Notes under the pieces: generated by a model
What the model was told of the DNA's origin: nothing
What the model saw: the letters and a program-made list of their open reading frames with translations, nothing else
Database searches by the model: none
Shown here: positions 50,801-58,706 of the stretch, piece by piece
Layout of the letters: every line of letters starts with the position of its first letter
How positions within the stretch are numbered: the first letter of the stretch is position 1
Assembly: GCF_041346945.1 (NCBI RefSeq)
Contig: NZ_CP166850.1
Coordinates: 682,001 to 746,000, forward strand
From: Amycolatopsis sp. cg9
Lineage (GTDB): Bacteria; Actinomycetota; Actinomycetes; Mycobacteriales; Pseudonocardiaceae
DNA: 64,000 nucleotides
Direction of reading: 5' to 3'
Translations under genes and position numbers: made by a program

Positions 50801-53572
50801 GGCCGGCTCCGCCCACGGGCGCGCCGCGGTGGTGAACGTGAACGGGCTGGTGGCCGGGTCCCAGGCCGCGTTCGGCCGGCTCAGGTGCAGCGTCGGCGGG
50901 ACCACTTCGTGCCAGAGCGACAGCGCCGCCTTGATCAGCCCGGCCAGCCCGGCCGCGCACTTCGTGTGGCCGATCTGGCTCTTGACCGAGCCGAGCGCGC
51001 AGCTGCCGGGCGCGGCACCCGCGTCGGTGAAGAACCCGGTCAGCGTCCGCAGTTCGGTCGCGTCCCCGACCACCGTGCCGGTGCCGTGCGCCTCGACGAG
51101 CCCGACGTCCACCGGGGACACCCCAGCGTCGCGGTAGGCGCGTTCGAGGGCGCGGTACTGGCCTTCCGGGCGGGGCGCGGTCAGGCCGAGCGCCTTGCCG
51201 TCGCTGGCCGCGCCGACGCCCTTGACCACGGCGTAGACCCGGTCGCCGTCGCGCTCGGCGTCGGCGAGGCGCTTGAGCACCAGGCAGGCGACGCCCTCGC
51301 CGAGCGCGATCCCGTCGGCGGCGGCGTCGAACGGACGGCAGCGGCCGGTCGGCGAGAGCGCGCCCGCCGAGGTGAACATGAGGTAGTCGTGGATCCCGTT
51401 GTGCAGGTCGACCGCGCCGCAGAGGACCAGCTCGCTCGTCCCGGCGCGCAGTTCCTTGGCGGCCAGGTCCAGCGCGGCCAGCGAAGACCCGCACGCGGCG
51501 TCCACCGTGTAGTTCGCGCCACCGAGGTCGAGCCGGTTCGCGATCCGGCCGGAGATGACGTTGGCGAGCGTGCCGGGGAAGGTGTCCTCGGTGGGTTCGG
51601 GCAGCTGCGCCAGGAGTTCCGCCGGCACTTCGTCGAGGTAGCCGTCGAGCAGGGACCGCAGGGTGCCCGCGTTGGCGAGGTCGCCACCTGCTTCCGCGCC
51701 GAACACGACGCTCGTGCGTTCGCGGTCGAAGTCCCGGTTCGCGTACCCCGCGTCTTCGAGAGCCCGGCGCGCGGTCTCCAGCGACACCAGCTGCGCCGGG
51801 TCGATGCTGCCCATCGCGGACGGCGGGATCCCGAAGTCGAGCGGGTCGACGGCCACCGGCGGCAGGAAGCCGCCCCACTTCGACGTCGACTGTCCGAAGT
51901 AGACTTCCGGGTCCCAGCGCTCCGGCGGCACCTCGGTGACGGCGTCCTCGCCGCGCAGGACGTTCGACCAGAACGCTTCGAGGTCCGGCGCGCCGGGGAA
52001 CGTGCAGGCCATCCCGATGACGGCGATGTCGCAGGAGTCCCCCGCCGGGACGGGTTCCTCGGGGCGGGTGAACGTTTTCCCGGCCGTGACTTCGCGGTGC
52101 AGCCGCGCGATCGTCGTCCGCCGGTCGCGCAGCACGGCGACCTGCCCGGCCATGAACATCCCCTCGGCGAGCTGGGTTTCCTCGTCGAGCACCGCGCCGC
52201 CGTGGCGGACGCCCTTGCTCGCGACGCGCAGCCGTCCGGTGTTCAGCTCCTCCAGCCGCTGCCAGGCTTCCTGCGCGGGCACGTCCCGCAGGCTCGCTTT
52301 GACCCGCTCGAACTCCGCGGTGTACGGGCTGGGCAGGCAGCGCGTGCGGTGCCCCGGCGCGGTTTCCAGCGTGGTGGTGGCCTCGGCTTCGAGCGCCCGC
52401 CGCTGGAACAGGTCCGTGATCGCGCCGTGCGCCACGGCTTCTTCGGTGAAGAGGTACGCGGTGCCCATCAGGACACCGACGGCGTCGAGCGGTGCCGCCA
52501 TCGCCCGGACCACCGCCGCCGAGCGGGCGTCGTGGATGCCGCCGGCGAAGAGCACTTCGACGTCCTTCGCCGCGCCGAGTACGGCCAGTTGTTCCTCCCA
52601 CAGCTCGAAACTCGGGCGGGGGCCGACGTGCCCGCCGCATTCGGCGCCCTCGAAGACGAACCGGCGGACGCCGGCGTCGAGGTACTGGCCGAGCAGGATC
52701 GGCGACGGCACGTGCACGAAGGTCGCGATCCCCTCGGCCTCGAGCGCCTTGGCCTGCCCGGGTTTCCCGCCCGCGATCAGCACGCACCGCGGCCGGGCGG
52801 CCCGGATCGCGGCGAGCTGGGCGGCACGCAGGTCGTCGGGGACGAAGCCGAGGATCCCCGCACCCCACGGGCGGTCGCCGAGCAGCTCGGCGGTGCGGGT
52901 CAGCAGTTCGGTGGTGCGCGTGCCGTTCGCGGTCGCCACGGCGACGAACGGGAACCCGCCCGCTTCGGCGACCGAGGCCGCGAACCCGGGCTGGTCGCTG
53001 ACCCGCGTCATCGGCCCCTGGACGACCGGGAGCGCGGTGCCCAGCGTCCGCAGGAGCCGGTCCGGCGAGGTCACCCCGGGGACGGTGGCGCCGGTGATCC
53101 GGCGCACGTCCGATTCCACAGTGGACCTCGTGACCACGCCGGCCGCCCCGCCGGCCAGCGCGCCGACCGCGGTCCGCGGCCCGGCCACGGTTCCCCACAC
53201 CGGGACGTCGAAGGCGTTCAAGAGCTGTTGCAGCAGCACGAAGTCACTCAGCTCACCACCTCGCGCGACCAGCCCCAGCGCGCCTCGGGCCACCGCCTCG
53301 GCGGCCGTGGCGACGTCACCGACCTCGGCGAGGACACCCGCCCACGGCGCTTTCGTGCGGACGGCGAACGCCGCACCCGCGGGCAGCGGGCCGTCGGTGC
53401 GCACCCCGTAGGGCACCCGGACCCGGGCGGCGACCAGTGCCACGGCCGCCGGATCGGCGCCGTCGAGCACGCCGAGGCCACCACCGCGGGCGACCGCGGC
53501 GACGGCGTCCGGGTCGCCGATGCCGAGGCAACGCAGCCGTCGAACGTGCGACGGCGGGACGAGCTCGGCCAT
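47816..53572 (-). CDS. Megasynthase: PfaD-like enoylreductase-KS-AT-ACP-KR
   Basis: 1918 residues from ATG 53572, with CAGGAGGT 7 bases upstream. Residues 1-500 are an FMN-dependent PfaD/nitronate-monooxygenase-like barrel (VVQGPMTRVSDQPGFAASVA, GGKPGQAKALEAEGIATFVH, FEGAECGGHVGP), preceded by a partial repeat of the same fold. KS about 510-935: DAACGSS at about 690, HGTGT at about 829, GHTKCAAG at about 868. AT about 980-1290: PGQGSQ, GHSYGE at about 1069. An Ala/Pro linker leads to a PUFA-type ACP, DLEADLSIDSIKRTEI at about 1437. KR about 1530-1900: GGARGITARAAVAFAASG and an intact DYAAANDAL. This order, with ER at the N-terminus, is unlike standard modular PKS. First gene of the operon. 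Confidence 0.87.
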   Translation of the reverse strand: MAELVPPSHVRRLRCLGIGDPDAVAAVARGGGLGVLDGADPAAVALVAARVRVPYGVRTDGPLPAGAAFAVRTKAPWAGVLAEVGDVATAAEAVARGALGLVARGGELSDFVLLQQLLNAFDVPVWGTVAGPRTAVGALAGGAAGVVTRSTVESDVRRITGATVPGVTSPDRLLRTLGTALPVVQGPMTRVSDQPGFAASVAEAGGFPFVAVATANGTRTTELLTRTAELLGDRPWGAGILGFVPDDLRAAQLAAIRAARPRCVLIAGGKPGQAKALEAEGIATFVHVPSPILLGQYLDAGVRRFVFEGAECGGHVGPRPSFELWEEQLAVLGAAKDVEVLFAGGIHDARSAAVVRAMAAPLDAVGVLMGTAYLFTEEAVAHGAITDLFQRRALEAEATTTLETAPGHRTRCLPSPYTAEFERVKASLRDVPAQEAWQRLEELNTGRLRVASKGVRHGGAVLDEETQLAEGMFMAGQVAVLRDRRTTIARLHREVTAGKTFTRPEEPVPAGDSCDIAVIGMACTFPGAPDLEAFWSNVLRGEDAVTEVPPERWDPEVYFGQSTSKWGGFLPPVAVDPLDFGIPPSAMGSIDPAQLVSLETARRALEDAGYANRDFDRERTSVVFGAEAGGDLANAGTLRSLLDGYLDEVPAELLAQLPEPTEDTFPGTLANVISGRIANRLDLGGANYTVDAACGSSLAALDLAAKELRAGTSELVLCGAVDLHNGIHDYLMFTSAGALSPTGRCRPFDAAADGIALGEGVACLVLKRLADAERDGDRVYAVVKGVGAASDGKALGLTAPRPEGQYRALERAYRDAGVSPVDVGLVEAHGTGTVVGDATELRTLTGFFTDAGAAPGSCALGSVKSQIGHTKCAAGLAGLIKAALSLWHEVVPPTLHLSRPNAAWDPATSPFTFTTAARPWAEPARLAGVSAFGFGGTNFHAVLGAGPVAPDRRHGPRDWPAEAEKALAGIRRADADPGKVAFLFPGQGSQRPGMLAELFVHFPDLAELLKLAPDVAGKAFPPRVFAADAVQEQENALTDTRIAQPALGLVEIAVARLLERAGVRPDFLAGHSYGELVALSVAGAFGTGTLLRLSRARARAIAEVAEPGAMAAVKAPRDALTPTLIGPDVVVANHNAPEQVVLSGSVAAVERAVRRLRETGLAAKRIPVACAFHSPLVAAAGDVFAADLAGESLADPKLPVWANRTAAPYAAGDVEAELAAQIGAPVRFLDQIEAMYAAGARTFVEAGPGRVLSRLVGEILGDRPHTVVACGPDLTGFLTALGKLAAAGVDVRTDRLRRARPPAPSATAWAVDGRSARAPGAEVPALPPARRIRSTAMTQPAPGRDQAVVDFLRTTRELVAAQREVMLGYLGSAPVPAPVPAPAPAPVPVVHTEPEPEPVAEKPADVLGTVIGVISERTGYPAEMIAGDLDLEADLSIDSIKRTEIAGTLLSRLGLPADDRTDQLSRDRTADALTAHLESWLSPTPAASAPTRYRLDRVPVPLDPDPGRLQGKSVAVVGGDASVAAAFAAAGAAVVTGDADITVLLARDLTDVFARLKALRGTVLVAAEPDAVPGLRGLIRSAALERDGGTRLVEVTQDVGKVLVDEALSDGPSVVGHDGGGRFTIEPRPAELGSIAYSGAGPGGGELAALGLGPDSVVLLVGGARGITARAAVAFAASGCRIELAGRTPWPGGPDDLPADPAAMRAVLAGRGGSVADIERRVRTVLAQREIGRTLDEVRAAGGDPAYRSLDVRDAEAVHHLVKDLRGQVDGVVFAAGVLDDKLMADKDERSFRTVFETKADGARTLLAALAETGAEPGFVTFFGSIAAVLGNRGQTDYAAANDALESLAKNWPGRAVTVHWGPWAPAADHSGMVSPELAREYERRDVGLLDADEGVAALLRELAYGTDRAVLYTASLW

Positions 53573-53639
53573 CGGCGGACCTCCTGAGCGCGGGGCGGGG
53601 CGATCTTCAGAAATAACGCACCGGACCGGTGAAAAGCAA

Positions 53640-53655
53640 TACTCGTGCTAGAGTA
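53640..53655. promoter_or_regulatory. Dyad TACTC-N6-GAGTA in the divergent PKS/SDR region
   Basis: A perfect 5-base dyad (TACTC 53640-53644, GAGTA 53651-53655) in the 205-base region between the divergent megasynthase and SDR genes, and the only clear one there. The form is that of many TetR/MarR-type sites. No regulator gene is adjacent, so the binding protein is unknown. Confidence 0.4.
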
Positions 53656-53777
53656 CGAAACCGTGGGACACCGCATGATCATAGCCCTGACCAGCACTTT
53701 TATCACCTGGATCGCAATCTCGGAATGCATTTCCCGCACGCAAGTGACAATTCGACTTTGAAATACCTGGAGCCCGC

Positions 53778-54563
53778 GTGGAACTGACTGGACGGGTCGT
53801 CGCGCTGACCGGCGCGGCACACGGGATCGGGGCCGCCATGGCCCGCCGCTTCGCCGCCGAGGGGGCGGCGGGCGTGGTGGTGTCCGACGTCGACGAGACC
53901 GGCGCGGCCCGGGTGGCGGCCGAGATCACCGCCGCGGGCGGCCGGGCCGTCGCGGTGGCCGCCGACGCGACGTCCAAAAAGGACCTGAAGGCGCTGGTCG
54001 CTACCGCGCGAACCGAGTTCGGGCCGGTGGACCTGTTCTGCGCCAACGCCGGCGCGGCGTTCGGCACCGGCGTCCACGCGTCCGACGAGCAGTGGCAGAA
54101 GTCCTGGGAGCTCAACGTGCTGCAGCACGTCCACGCCGCCCAGGCCGTGCTGCCGGCGATGCTCGCGCGCGGCGAAGGGTACCTGCTGCTCACCGCGTCG
54201 GCCGCCGGGCTGCTCGGCACCCCGGGCGACGCGCCGTACTCGGTCACCAAGCACGCGGCCGTCGGCCTCGCCGAGTGGCTCGCGATCACCTACCGGCCCC
54301 GCGGGGTCCGGGTCAGCGCGCTGTGCCCGCTCGGCGTCCGGACGGCGCTGCTCGAACCCGGGATCGCCGCCGGCCACCCGGCCGCGCTGGCCATCGCGGC
54401 GGCGGCGCCGCTGCTCGAACCCGAGGACGTCGCCGAGGCGGTCGTGCACGGGCTCGGCAAGGAGGAGTTCCTGATCCTGCCGCACGAATCCGTGCGGGAA
54501 TCGTTCGCGCGCAAGGCGGGCGCGGTCGACGCGTGGATCGACGAGATGGCCGTGGGAGGCTGA
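53778..54563 (+). CDS. Short-chain dehydrogenase/reductase (SDR)
   Basis: 261 residues from GTG 53778, with CTGGAG upstream. Classical SDR: cofactor motif LTGAAHGIGAAMARRFA, NAG motif CANAGAAFG, catalytic Ser in LLTASAAGLLG, and YSVTK for the Tyr-Lys pair, so it should be active, probably NADP(H)-dependent. It is transcribed away from the PKS operon and 2 bases before the aldo/keto reductase homologue, suggesting a tailoring or precursor role. Confidence 0.9.
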   Translation: MELTGRVVALTGAAHGIGAAMARRFAAEGAAGVVVSDVDETGAARVAAEITAAGGRAVAVAADATSKKDLKALVATARTEFGPVDLFCANAGAAFGTGVHASDEQWQKSWELNVLQHVHAAQAVLPAMLARGEGYLLLTASAAGLLGTPGDAPYSVTKHAAVGLAEWLAITYRPRGVRVSALCPLGVRTALLEPGIAAGHPAALAIAAAAPLLEPEDVAEAVVHGLGKEEFLILPHESVRESFARKAGAVDAWIDEMAVGG

Positions 54564-54565
54564 AA

Positions 54566-55531
54566 GTGGAGTACCGCAGGCTCGGCGCGAGCGGGCTCGC
54601 CGTCAGCGAGATCGCGTACGGCAACTGGCTGACGCACGGCGGACCCGGCTGCGTCGCCGCGGCGCTGGACGCCGGCGTCACGACGTTCCACACCGCCGCG
54701 GCGTGGGACGGCGGCGCGGCCGAAGAGGCCTACGGCGCAGTGTTTTCCGGCCTGGACCGCGACGAACTGGTTCTGTGCACCGGGGTGTTCTGGCCGGAGG
54801 GCCCGGGCCCGAACGCCGCCGGGCTGAGCCGCAAGCACGTGATCGCGTCCTGCGAGGGCTCGCTGCGGCGGCTGCGCACCGACCACGTCGACGTCTACCA
54901 GCTGCTGCGCTTCGACTACCGGACGCCGGTCGCGGAGACGTTCCTGACGTTGTCGGACCTGGTGCGGCAGGGGAAGATCCGGTACGTCGGCACGTCGGAG
55001 TGGACGGCCGAGCAGCTGCTGCAGGCCCACGAAGCCGCGCAGCGGTACGACGTCCCGCTGATCGCCAACCAGCCGCACTACTCGATGCTGTGGCGGGTGG
55101 CGGAGGCGCAGGTCATGCCGGTCGGCGACCGGATCGGCGTCGGGCAGTTCGCCTCGGTGCCGCTCGCGCAGGGCGTGCTGACCGGCAAGTACCGCGACGG
55201 GCGGATCCCGGCGGGCTCCCGCGCGGCCGGGCCGGCGTACGCGCGGCCGTTGCTGATGCCGGAACTGCTGGAGCGCGTGGAACTGCTGCGCGGCGTCGCT
55301 GACGACGCCGGCCTGACGATGGCGCAGCTCGCGCTGGCGTGGACGCTGCAGCACGAAACGGTCGCCGCGACGGTGACCGGGGCGAGCACGCCCGAGCAGG
55401 TCACGGAGAACGCGAAGGCCGCCGGCGTCCGGCTCGACCTCGACGTCCTGACCCGGATCGACCACCTGCTCGGCAGCTTCGTCCAGACCGACCCGCGGCT
55501 GGTGTGGTCCCCGCCCGCGCAGCCGCGCTGA
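54566..55531 (+). CDS. Aldo/keto reductase homologue lacking all catalytic residues (probable pseudoenzyme)
   Basis: 321 residues from GTG 54566, with GGAGG 7 bases upstream. It is clearly a KCNAB-like AKR: EYRRLGASGLAVSEIAYGNWL, GLSRKHVIASCEGSLRRL, and the cofactor segment PLAQGVLTGKYRDG. The four catalytic residues of the family are all replaced: Asp is His 42 (FHTAAAW), Tyr is Trp 47, Lys is Gly 73 (CTGVFWP, normally TKVFW) and His is Leu 114 (YQLLRFD). The fold and NADPH site look intact, so it may act as a cofactor-dependent binding or regulatory protein. It follows the SDR by 2 bases; the stop is inside a family B palindrome. Confidence 0.85.
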   Translation: MEYRRLGASGLAVSEIAYGNWLTHGGPGCVAAALDAGVTTFHTAAAWDGGAAEEAYGAVFSGLDRDELVLCTGVFWPEGPGPNAAGLSRKHVIASCEGSLRRLRTDHVDVYQLLRFDYRTPVAETFLTLSDLVRQGKIRYVGTSEWTAEQLLQAHEAAQRYDVPLIANQPHYSMLWRVAEAQVMPVGDRIGVGQFASVPLAQGVLTGKYRDGRIPAGSRAAGPAYARPLLMPELLERVELLRGVADDAGLTMAQLALAWTLQHETVAATVTGASTPEQVTENAKAAGVRLDLDVLTRIDHLLGSFVQTDPRLVWSPPAQPR

Positions 55532-55574
55532 AGGGGACTTTCCTCGCATCACATCGCAGGAAAGTCCCCTTCAG
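55528..55574. repeat. Family B palindrome, copy 3, providing both convergent stop codons
   Basis: 17-base perfect arms CTGAAGGGGACTTTCCT (55528-55544) and complement 55558-55574, loop 13 bases. TGA 55529-55531 ends the aldo/keto reductase homologue; TCA 55571-55573 ends the convergent CHAT gene. Probable bidirectional terminator. Confidence 0.9.
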
Positions 55575-58180
55575 CCCGCGCCGAGGCAGACGAACGGGCG
55601 GCGGAACGGGTCCACGGCGATCGCGTCGGCCAGCGCCAGCGCCGGGCTCTCGCGCTCGGCCAGCGCCCGGTAGTAGTCGTCCATCGCGGCCGCCGAGGCC
55701 AGGTCGCCGACGCGGGACAGCGGCGCGATCACCGTCCGCGAGCCGCTGGCCAGCAGCGCGCTGGCGAAGCCGAGGGCTTCGTCGCCGGGCCGGATCCGGT
55801 TCAGCGCCAGCTCGCACGCGGCGAAGACGACCTGCCGCGGCGGCTGCCGCAACCCGGCCATCTCGTGCCCGAAGAGGGCACCGTCGGCGAGTTCGAGCCG
55901 GGAGAAGAGCGCGTTCTCCGGCTCGTGCGCCCCGTGCGCGGCGAAGTGCGCGAGCTTCGCGCCGTCCATCGCGCGCAGCACGGACTTCACGGTGGCCTTG
56001 GCGCCGGTCATGGTCGTCGCGGTGCGGTAGTGCGTGGTCAGCTTCTCGAGCTCACCGCGCGCCCCGGCCAGCCCGGGCCCGCGGACGAGCACGATCCGCC
56101 GCGCCCGGGTCAGCTTGGTGAGCTCGGCGGCGAGCCAGGCGGTCGCCGAGGGCGCGACGACGGTCGGCCGTCCCCGCAGCCCCGGCAGCACGCCCCACGG
56201 CACGGCGTAGAGCGGCCCGGTCGGGACGATCACCAGGTCCCGCTCGCCGAACAGCTCGGCGAGGGGCTGGATGAGCTGCGCGTCGAGCTTGTCGGCCTGC
56301 TTGCGCGCGGACGCCATGACGACCTCGGCCAGCCGCTCGGGCAGGTTGTCCGGCGCGAGCGCGTCGAGGTCGACGTTGAGCACCCGCGCGGACTCCGCGG
56401 CGGCCCCGGCCGACCCGAGCCGCACGAGCCGGCACTCGCCCCCGGCCACGACGACGGCGACCAGCTCGTCCCCGGAGGCGGCGAAGCTGATCATTGCTCG
56501 TTCCCCGAGCCGCGCGACGACTTCGGGCAACCCGGCCACCGGCCGCGGCCGCCCCCACCGCCCGGTGTGCCAGCCGAGCCGCTGGGCCTCGCGAAGCCGT
56601 TCGTTGTACTTGGCCCGCAGCCCGGCGATCGGGTGCCCGTCGTGCTGGGCCTCCTGGATGGCCTGCCCGAGCCCGCGCACCTCGGCCACGCTCGCGGCCA
56701 GCTCGGGATCGGTGCCGGCCGAGAGCGGCTCGTACCGGTAGGTCTGCGCGCGCGTGCGTTCGAGCCAGACGAACAGCCGCCGCGCGTCGTTGCGTTCGAG
56801 CACGAGCTTCACGGCGAGGTCGGCCAGCTCCTGGCCGTGGAGCGCGGTCCCGGACACGAGGTCGAGCCCGCCCATCCGGTCGCGCACGGCGTCGAGCTCG
56901 GTGAGCCCGGACCGGATTTCGGTGAGCGCTTTCGCCTGCCGCCCCTGCGCGACGGCGAGCTCGGCCCGGCAGAGGCGGCGCAGCATCCGGTAGTCGATCG
57001 GGGTGAGCTGCCCGGGCCGCGGCACCGTCCGCAGGGTCTCGACGGCCCGCCGGAGGTTCCCCCGCCGGATGTCCAGCCGCACGGCGAGCATCCGCGCGGT
57101 GGCGGCCTGCTCGGTCAGCAGCGGCGCGGGCATCTTCGCCGCGATCCGCAGGGCGCGGGTCGGCAGCGCGGCCGGGATCGCCCCGGAACGCAGCGTTTCC
57201 CGCACGTCGGCCTGCAGCCCGATCAAGGTCGCGTTGGCGACGCAGGTGCGGCAGCCGACCTTGAGCATCCCGCGCCGGGCCGACGCGGCCATGCCCCGCG
57301 CCAGCACGAGCTCGTCGTTCATGAGGGCGGCGGACGCGCGGTGCAGCTCGGCGTTCGCGCGCTTGCGGGTGACGTTGTGCTGCTCGTTCATCATCGCGAG
57401 GGCGTCGTCGAGGTGGCCGCCGGCCTCGTCCGCCAGCCCGGCCGCCATCAGCGCCTGCGCCTGCTCGAGCCGGAGCTGGAGCGGGACTTCGAGGCCGAGG
57501 GCCTGGTAGGTGCGCTCCCCGATCTGGTACAGCCGCAGAGCCTCGGGCAGGTCGCCGGTGCGGTGCGCGAGCACGCCGAGGCTGCGGCGCACGTCGGCCG
57601 CTTCCACCCGCAGCTCGTGCTTCTCGGCGAGCTCGAGCGCCCGGGTCAGGTCGCCATGCGCCTCGCGGACGTTGCCGAGCTTCGCGTGCGACCAGCCGCG
57701 CGCCGAGAGCGTCTGCACGAACGCGCCCATGCGGGCCGCGGGGTTCGTGCCGTGCGCCAGCCGGTACTCGTGGTGTTCGAGCGACTCTTCGAAGTACCCG
57801 ATGCTGTCTTCGTTCCGGCCCACGGTCATGAGCTTCATGGCGTAGTTGTGGTTCAGCGACGCGCTGAGCTCGGCCTTGAGCACGGGATCGGTGACCGCGT
57901 CGATCAGCAGGCGCACGTCGTCGAGGCCGGCCAGCCCCGCGGGGACGTCCCCGGTGATCTCCGTGGAGATGGCGGCCAGGGTGCTGGCCAGGCGGATGCG
58001 CGTCACCAGCCAGTCCGTGCGGTGGGCCGGCGCCACGGGGTGGATCGAGTCGAGCAGGTTCATCCCTTGGCGAAGCTGCCGGACCCCGTCGTGGTAGCGC
58101 CCCAGGCAAGAAGCGGCGGAGGCCGCCTTCTGCAGCGTGCGCACCCGCTCGAGCACATCGGTGGGTTGGGGGTTCGTCAC
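55571..58180 (-). CDS. TPR-CHAT domain protein (caspase-like protease)
   Basis: 869 residues from GTG 58180, preferred over GTG 58186 because AGGAG lies 7 bases before it. The N-terminal ~500 residues are helical tetratricopeptide repeats (ALRLYQIGERTYQALG, SHAKLGNVREAHGDLTRAL). The C-terminal ~300 residues form a CHAT domain with catalytic His in HFAAHGAHE (about 745) and Cys in VVFAACELAL (about 785); both are present. TPR-CHAT proteins elsewhere are proteases activated by partner proteins or targets. The 58-residue peptide gene just upstream on the same strand is a possible substrate or signal. Confidence 0.86.
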   Translation of the reverse strand: MTNPQPTDVLERVRTLQKAASAASCLGRYHDGVRQLRQGMNLLDSIHPVAPAHRTDWLVTRIRLASTLAAISTEITGDVPAGLAGLDDVRLLIDAVTDPVLKAELSASLNHNYAMKLMTVGRNEDSIGYFEESLEHHEYRLAHGTNPAARMGAFVQTLSARGWSHAKLGNVREAHGDLTRALELAEKHELRVEAADVRRSLGVLAHRTGDLPEALRLYQIGERTYQALGLEVPLQLRLEQAQALMAAGLADEAGGHLDDALAMMNEQHNVTRKRANAELHRASAALMNDELVLARGMAASARRGMLKVGCRTCVANATLIGLQADVRETLRSGAIPAALPTRALRIAAKMPAPLLTEQAATARMLAVRLDIRRGNLRRAVETLRTVPRPGQLTPIDYRMLRRLCRAELAVAQGRQAKALTEIRSGLTELDAVRDRMGGLDLVSGTALHGQELADLAVKLVLERNDARRLFVWLERTRAQTYRYEPLSAGTDPELAASVAEVRGLGQAIQEAQHDGHPIAGLRAKYNERLREAQRLGWHTGRWGRPRPVAGLPEVVARLGERAMISFAASGDELVAVVVAGGECRLVRLGSAGAAAESARVLNVDLDALAPDNLPERLAEVVMASARKQADKLDAQLIQPLAELFGERDLVIVPTGPLYAVPWGVLPGLRGRPTVVAPSATAWLAAELTKLTRARRIVLVRGPGLAGARGELEKLTTHYRTATTMTGAKATVKSVLRAMDGAKLAHFAAHGAHEPENALFSRLELADGALFGHEMAGLRQPPRQVVFAACELALNRIRPGDEALGFASALLASGSRTVIAPLSRVGDLASAAAMDDYYRALAERESPALALADAIAVDPFRRPFVCLGAG

Positions 58181-58270
58181 AGGCACACTCCTATGACAGC
58201 ACAGCCGAGGGCAGAAGGAAGCCCGCCTACCGGCGAAAGATCGGCAGACGGGCGACCACCTTCGGATGAT

Positions 58271-58447
58271 TCAGTTCACGCGCTGGTAGCAGGGGTCGCC
58301 GCAGTTGGGCGAAACCACCGGCGTTTCGGGCTTGTGCCCGACGTGCACCCAGCCGTGCTCGTCGGGCTCCGGGTGCGGAACCACCGGGCCGGCCTGCTCG
58401 ATCGGCTCCGGCGTCTCTTCCGGCTTCGTGTCCGTGGGCGTCGACAT
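58271..58447 (-). CDS. Small Cys-containing peptide upstream of the CHAT gene
   Basis: 58 residues from ATG 58447, with GAGAGGAG at good spacing. An acidic, Pro-rich N-terminal half (MSTPTDTKPEETPEPIEQ) and a conserved-looking C-terminus with two Cys five apart (SPNCGDPCYQRVN), with WVHVGHKPET between. No signal peptide. It lies 90 bases upstream of the CHAT gene on the same strand. This leader/core-like layout would suit a protease substrate, a signal peptide or a RiPP-like precursor. No other maturation gene is nearby. Function is inference. Confidence 0.6.
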   Translation of the reverse strand: MSTPTDTKPEETPEPIEQAGPVVPHPEPDEHGWVHVGHKPETPVVSPNCGDPCYQRVN

Positions 58448-58655
58448 GGTCGATCTCCTCTCCCCTGGGGATCTGCATGGGGACGCTGACCGTGACGGTG
58501 AGTCCCCCGTCGCGGGGCCCTCTCCCCGCGAACGGCCCAATAGTTCCACAACGGAGCAATGATCGGGAGAGTTTTCGCTACGGAAAGTCAGCCCCAAAGC
58601 TCTGATCAGGCTAGACGCCCCCCACGGAACGTCCTAAAGGGTGAAGTCTGTAACG

Positions 58656-58672
58656 ACGTCCACTGCGGACGT
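58656..58672. promoter_or_regulatory. Short dyad ACGTCC-N5-GGACGT upstream of the VOC gene
   Basis: Perfect 6-base arms about 35 bases before ATG 58707. The surrounding region 58448-58706 has no gene and separates the peptide gene from the VOC gene. Possibly an operator. Confidence 0.3.
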
Positions 58673-58706
58673 GCATCGAAGGGAGATCCGCGGGTACCAC
58701 CCGATC

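Noticed and set aside
49043..53587. 1514-codon open frame on the plus strand opposite the megasynthase
   Set aside because: It is Arg/Gly/Pro/Gln-rich with no domain pattern, a normal by-product of third-position GC in the opposite gene.
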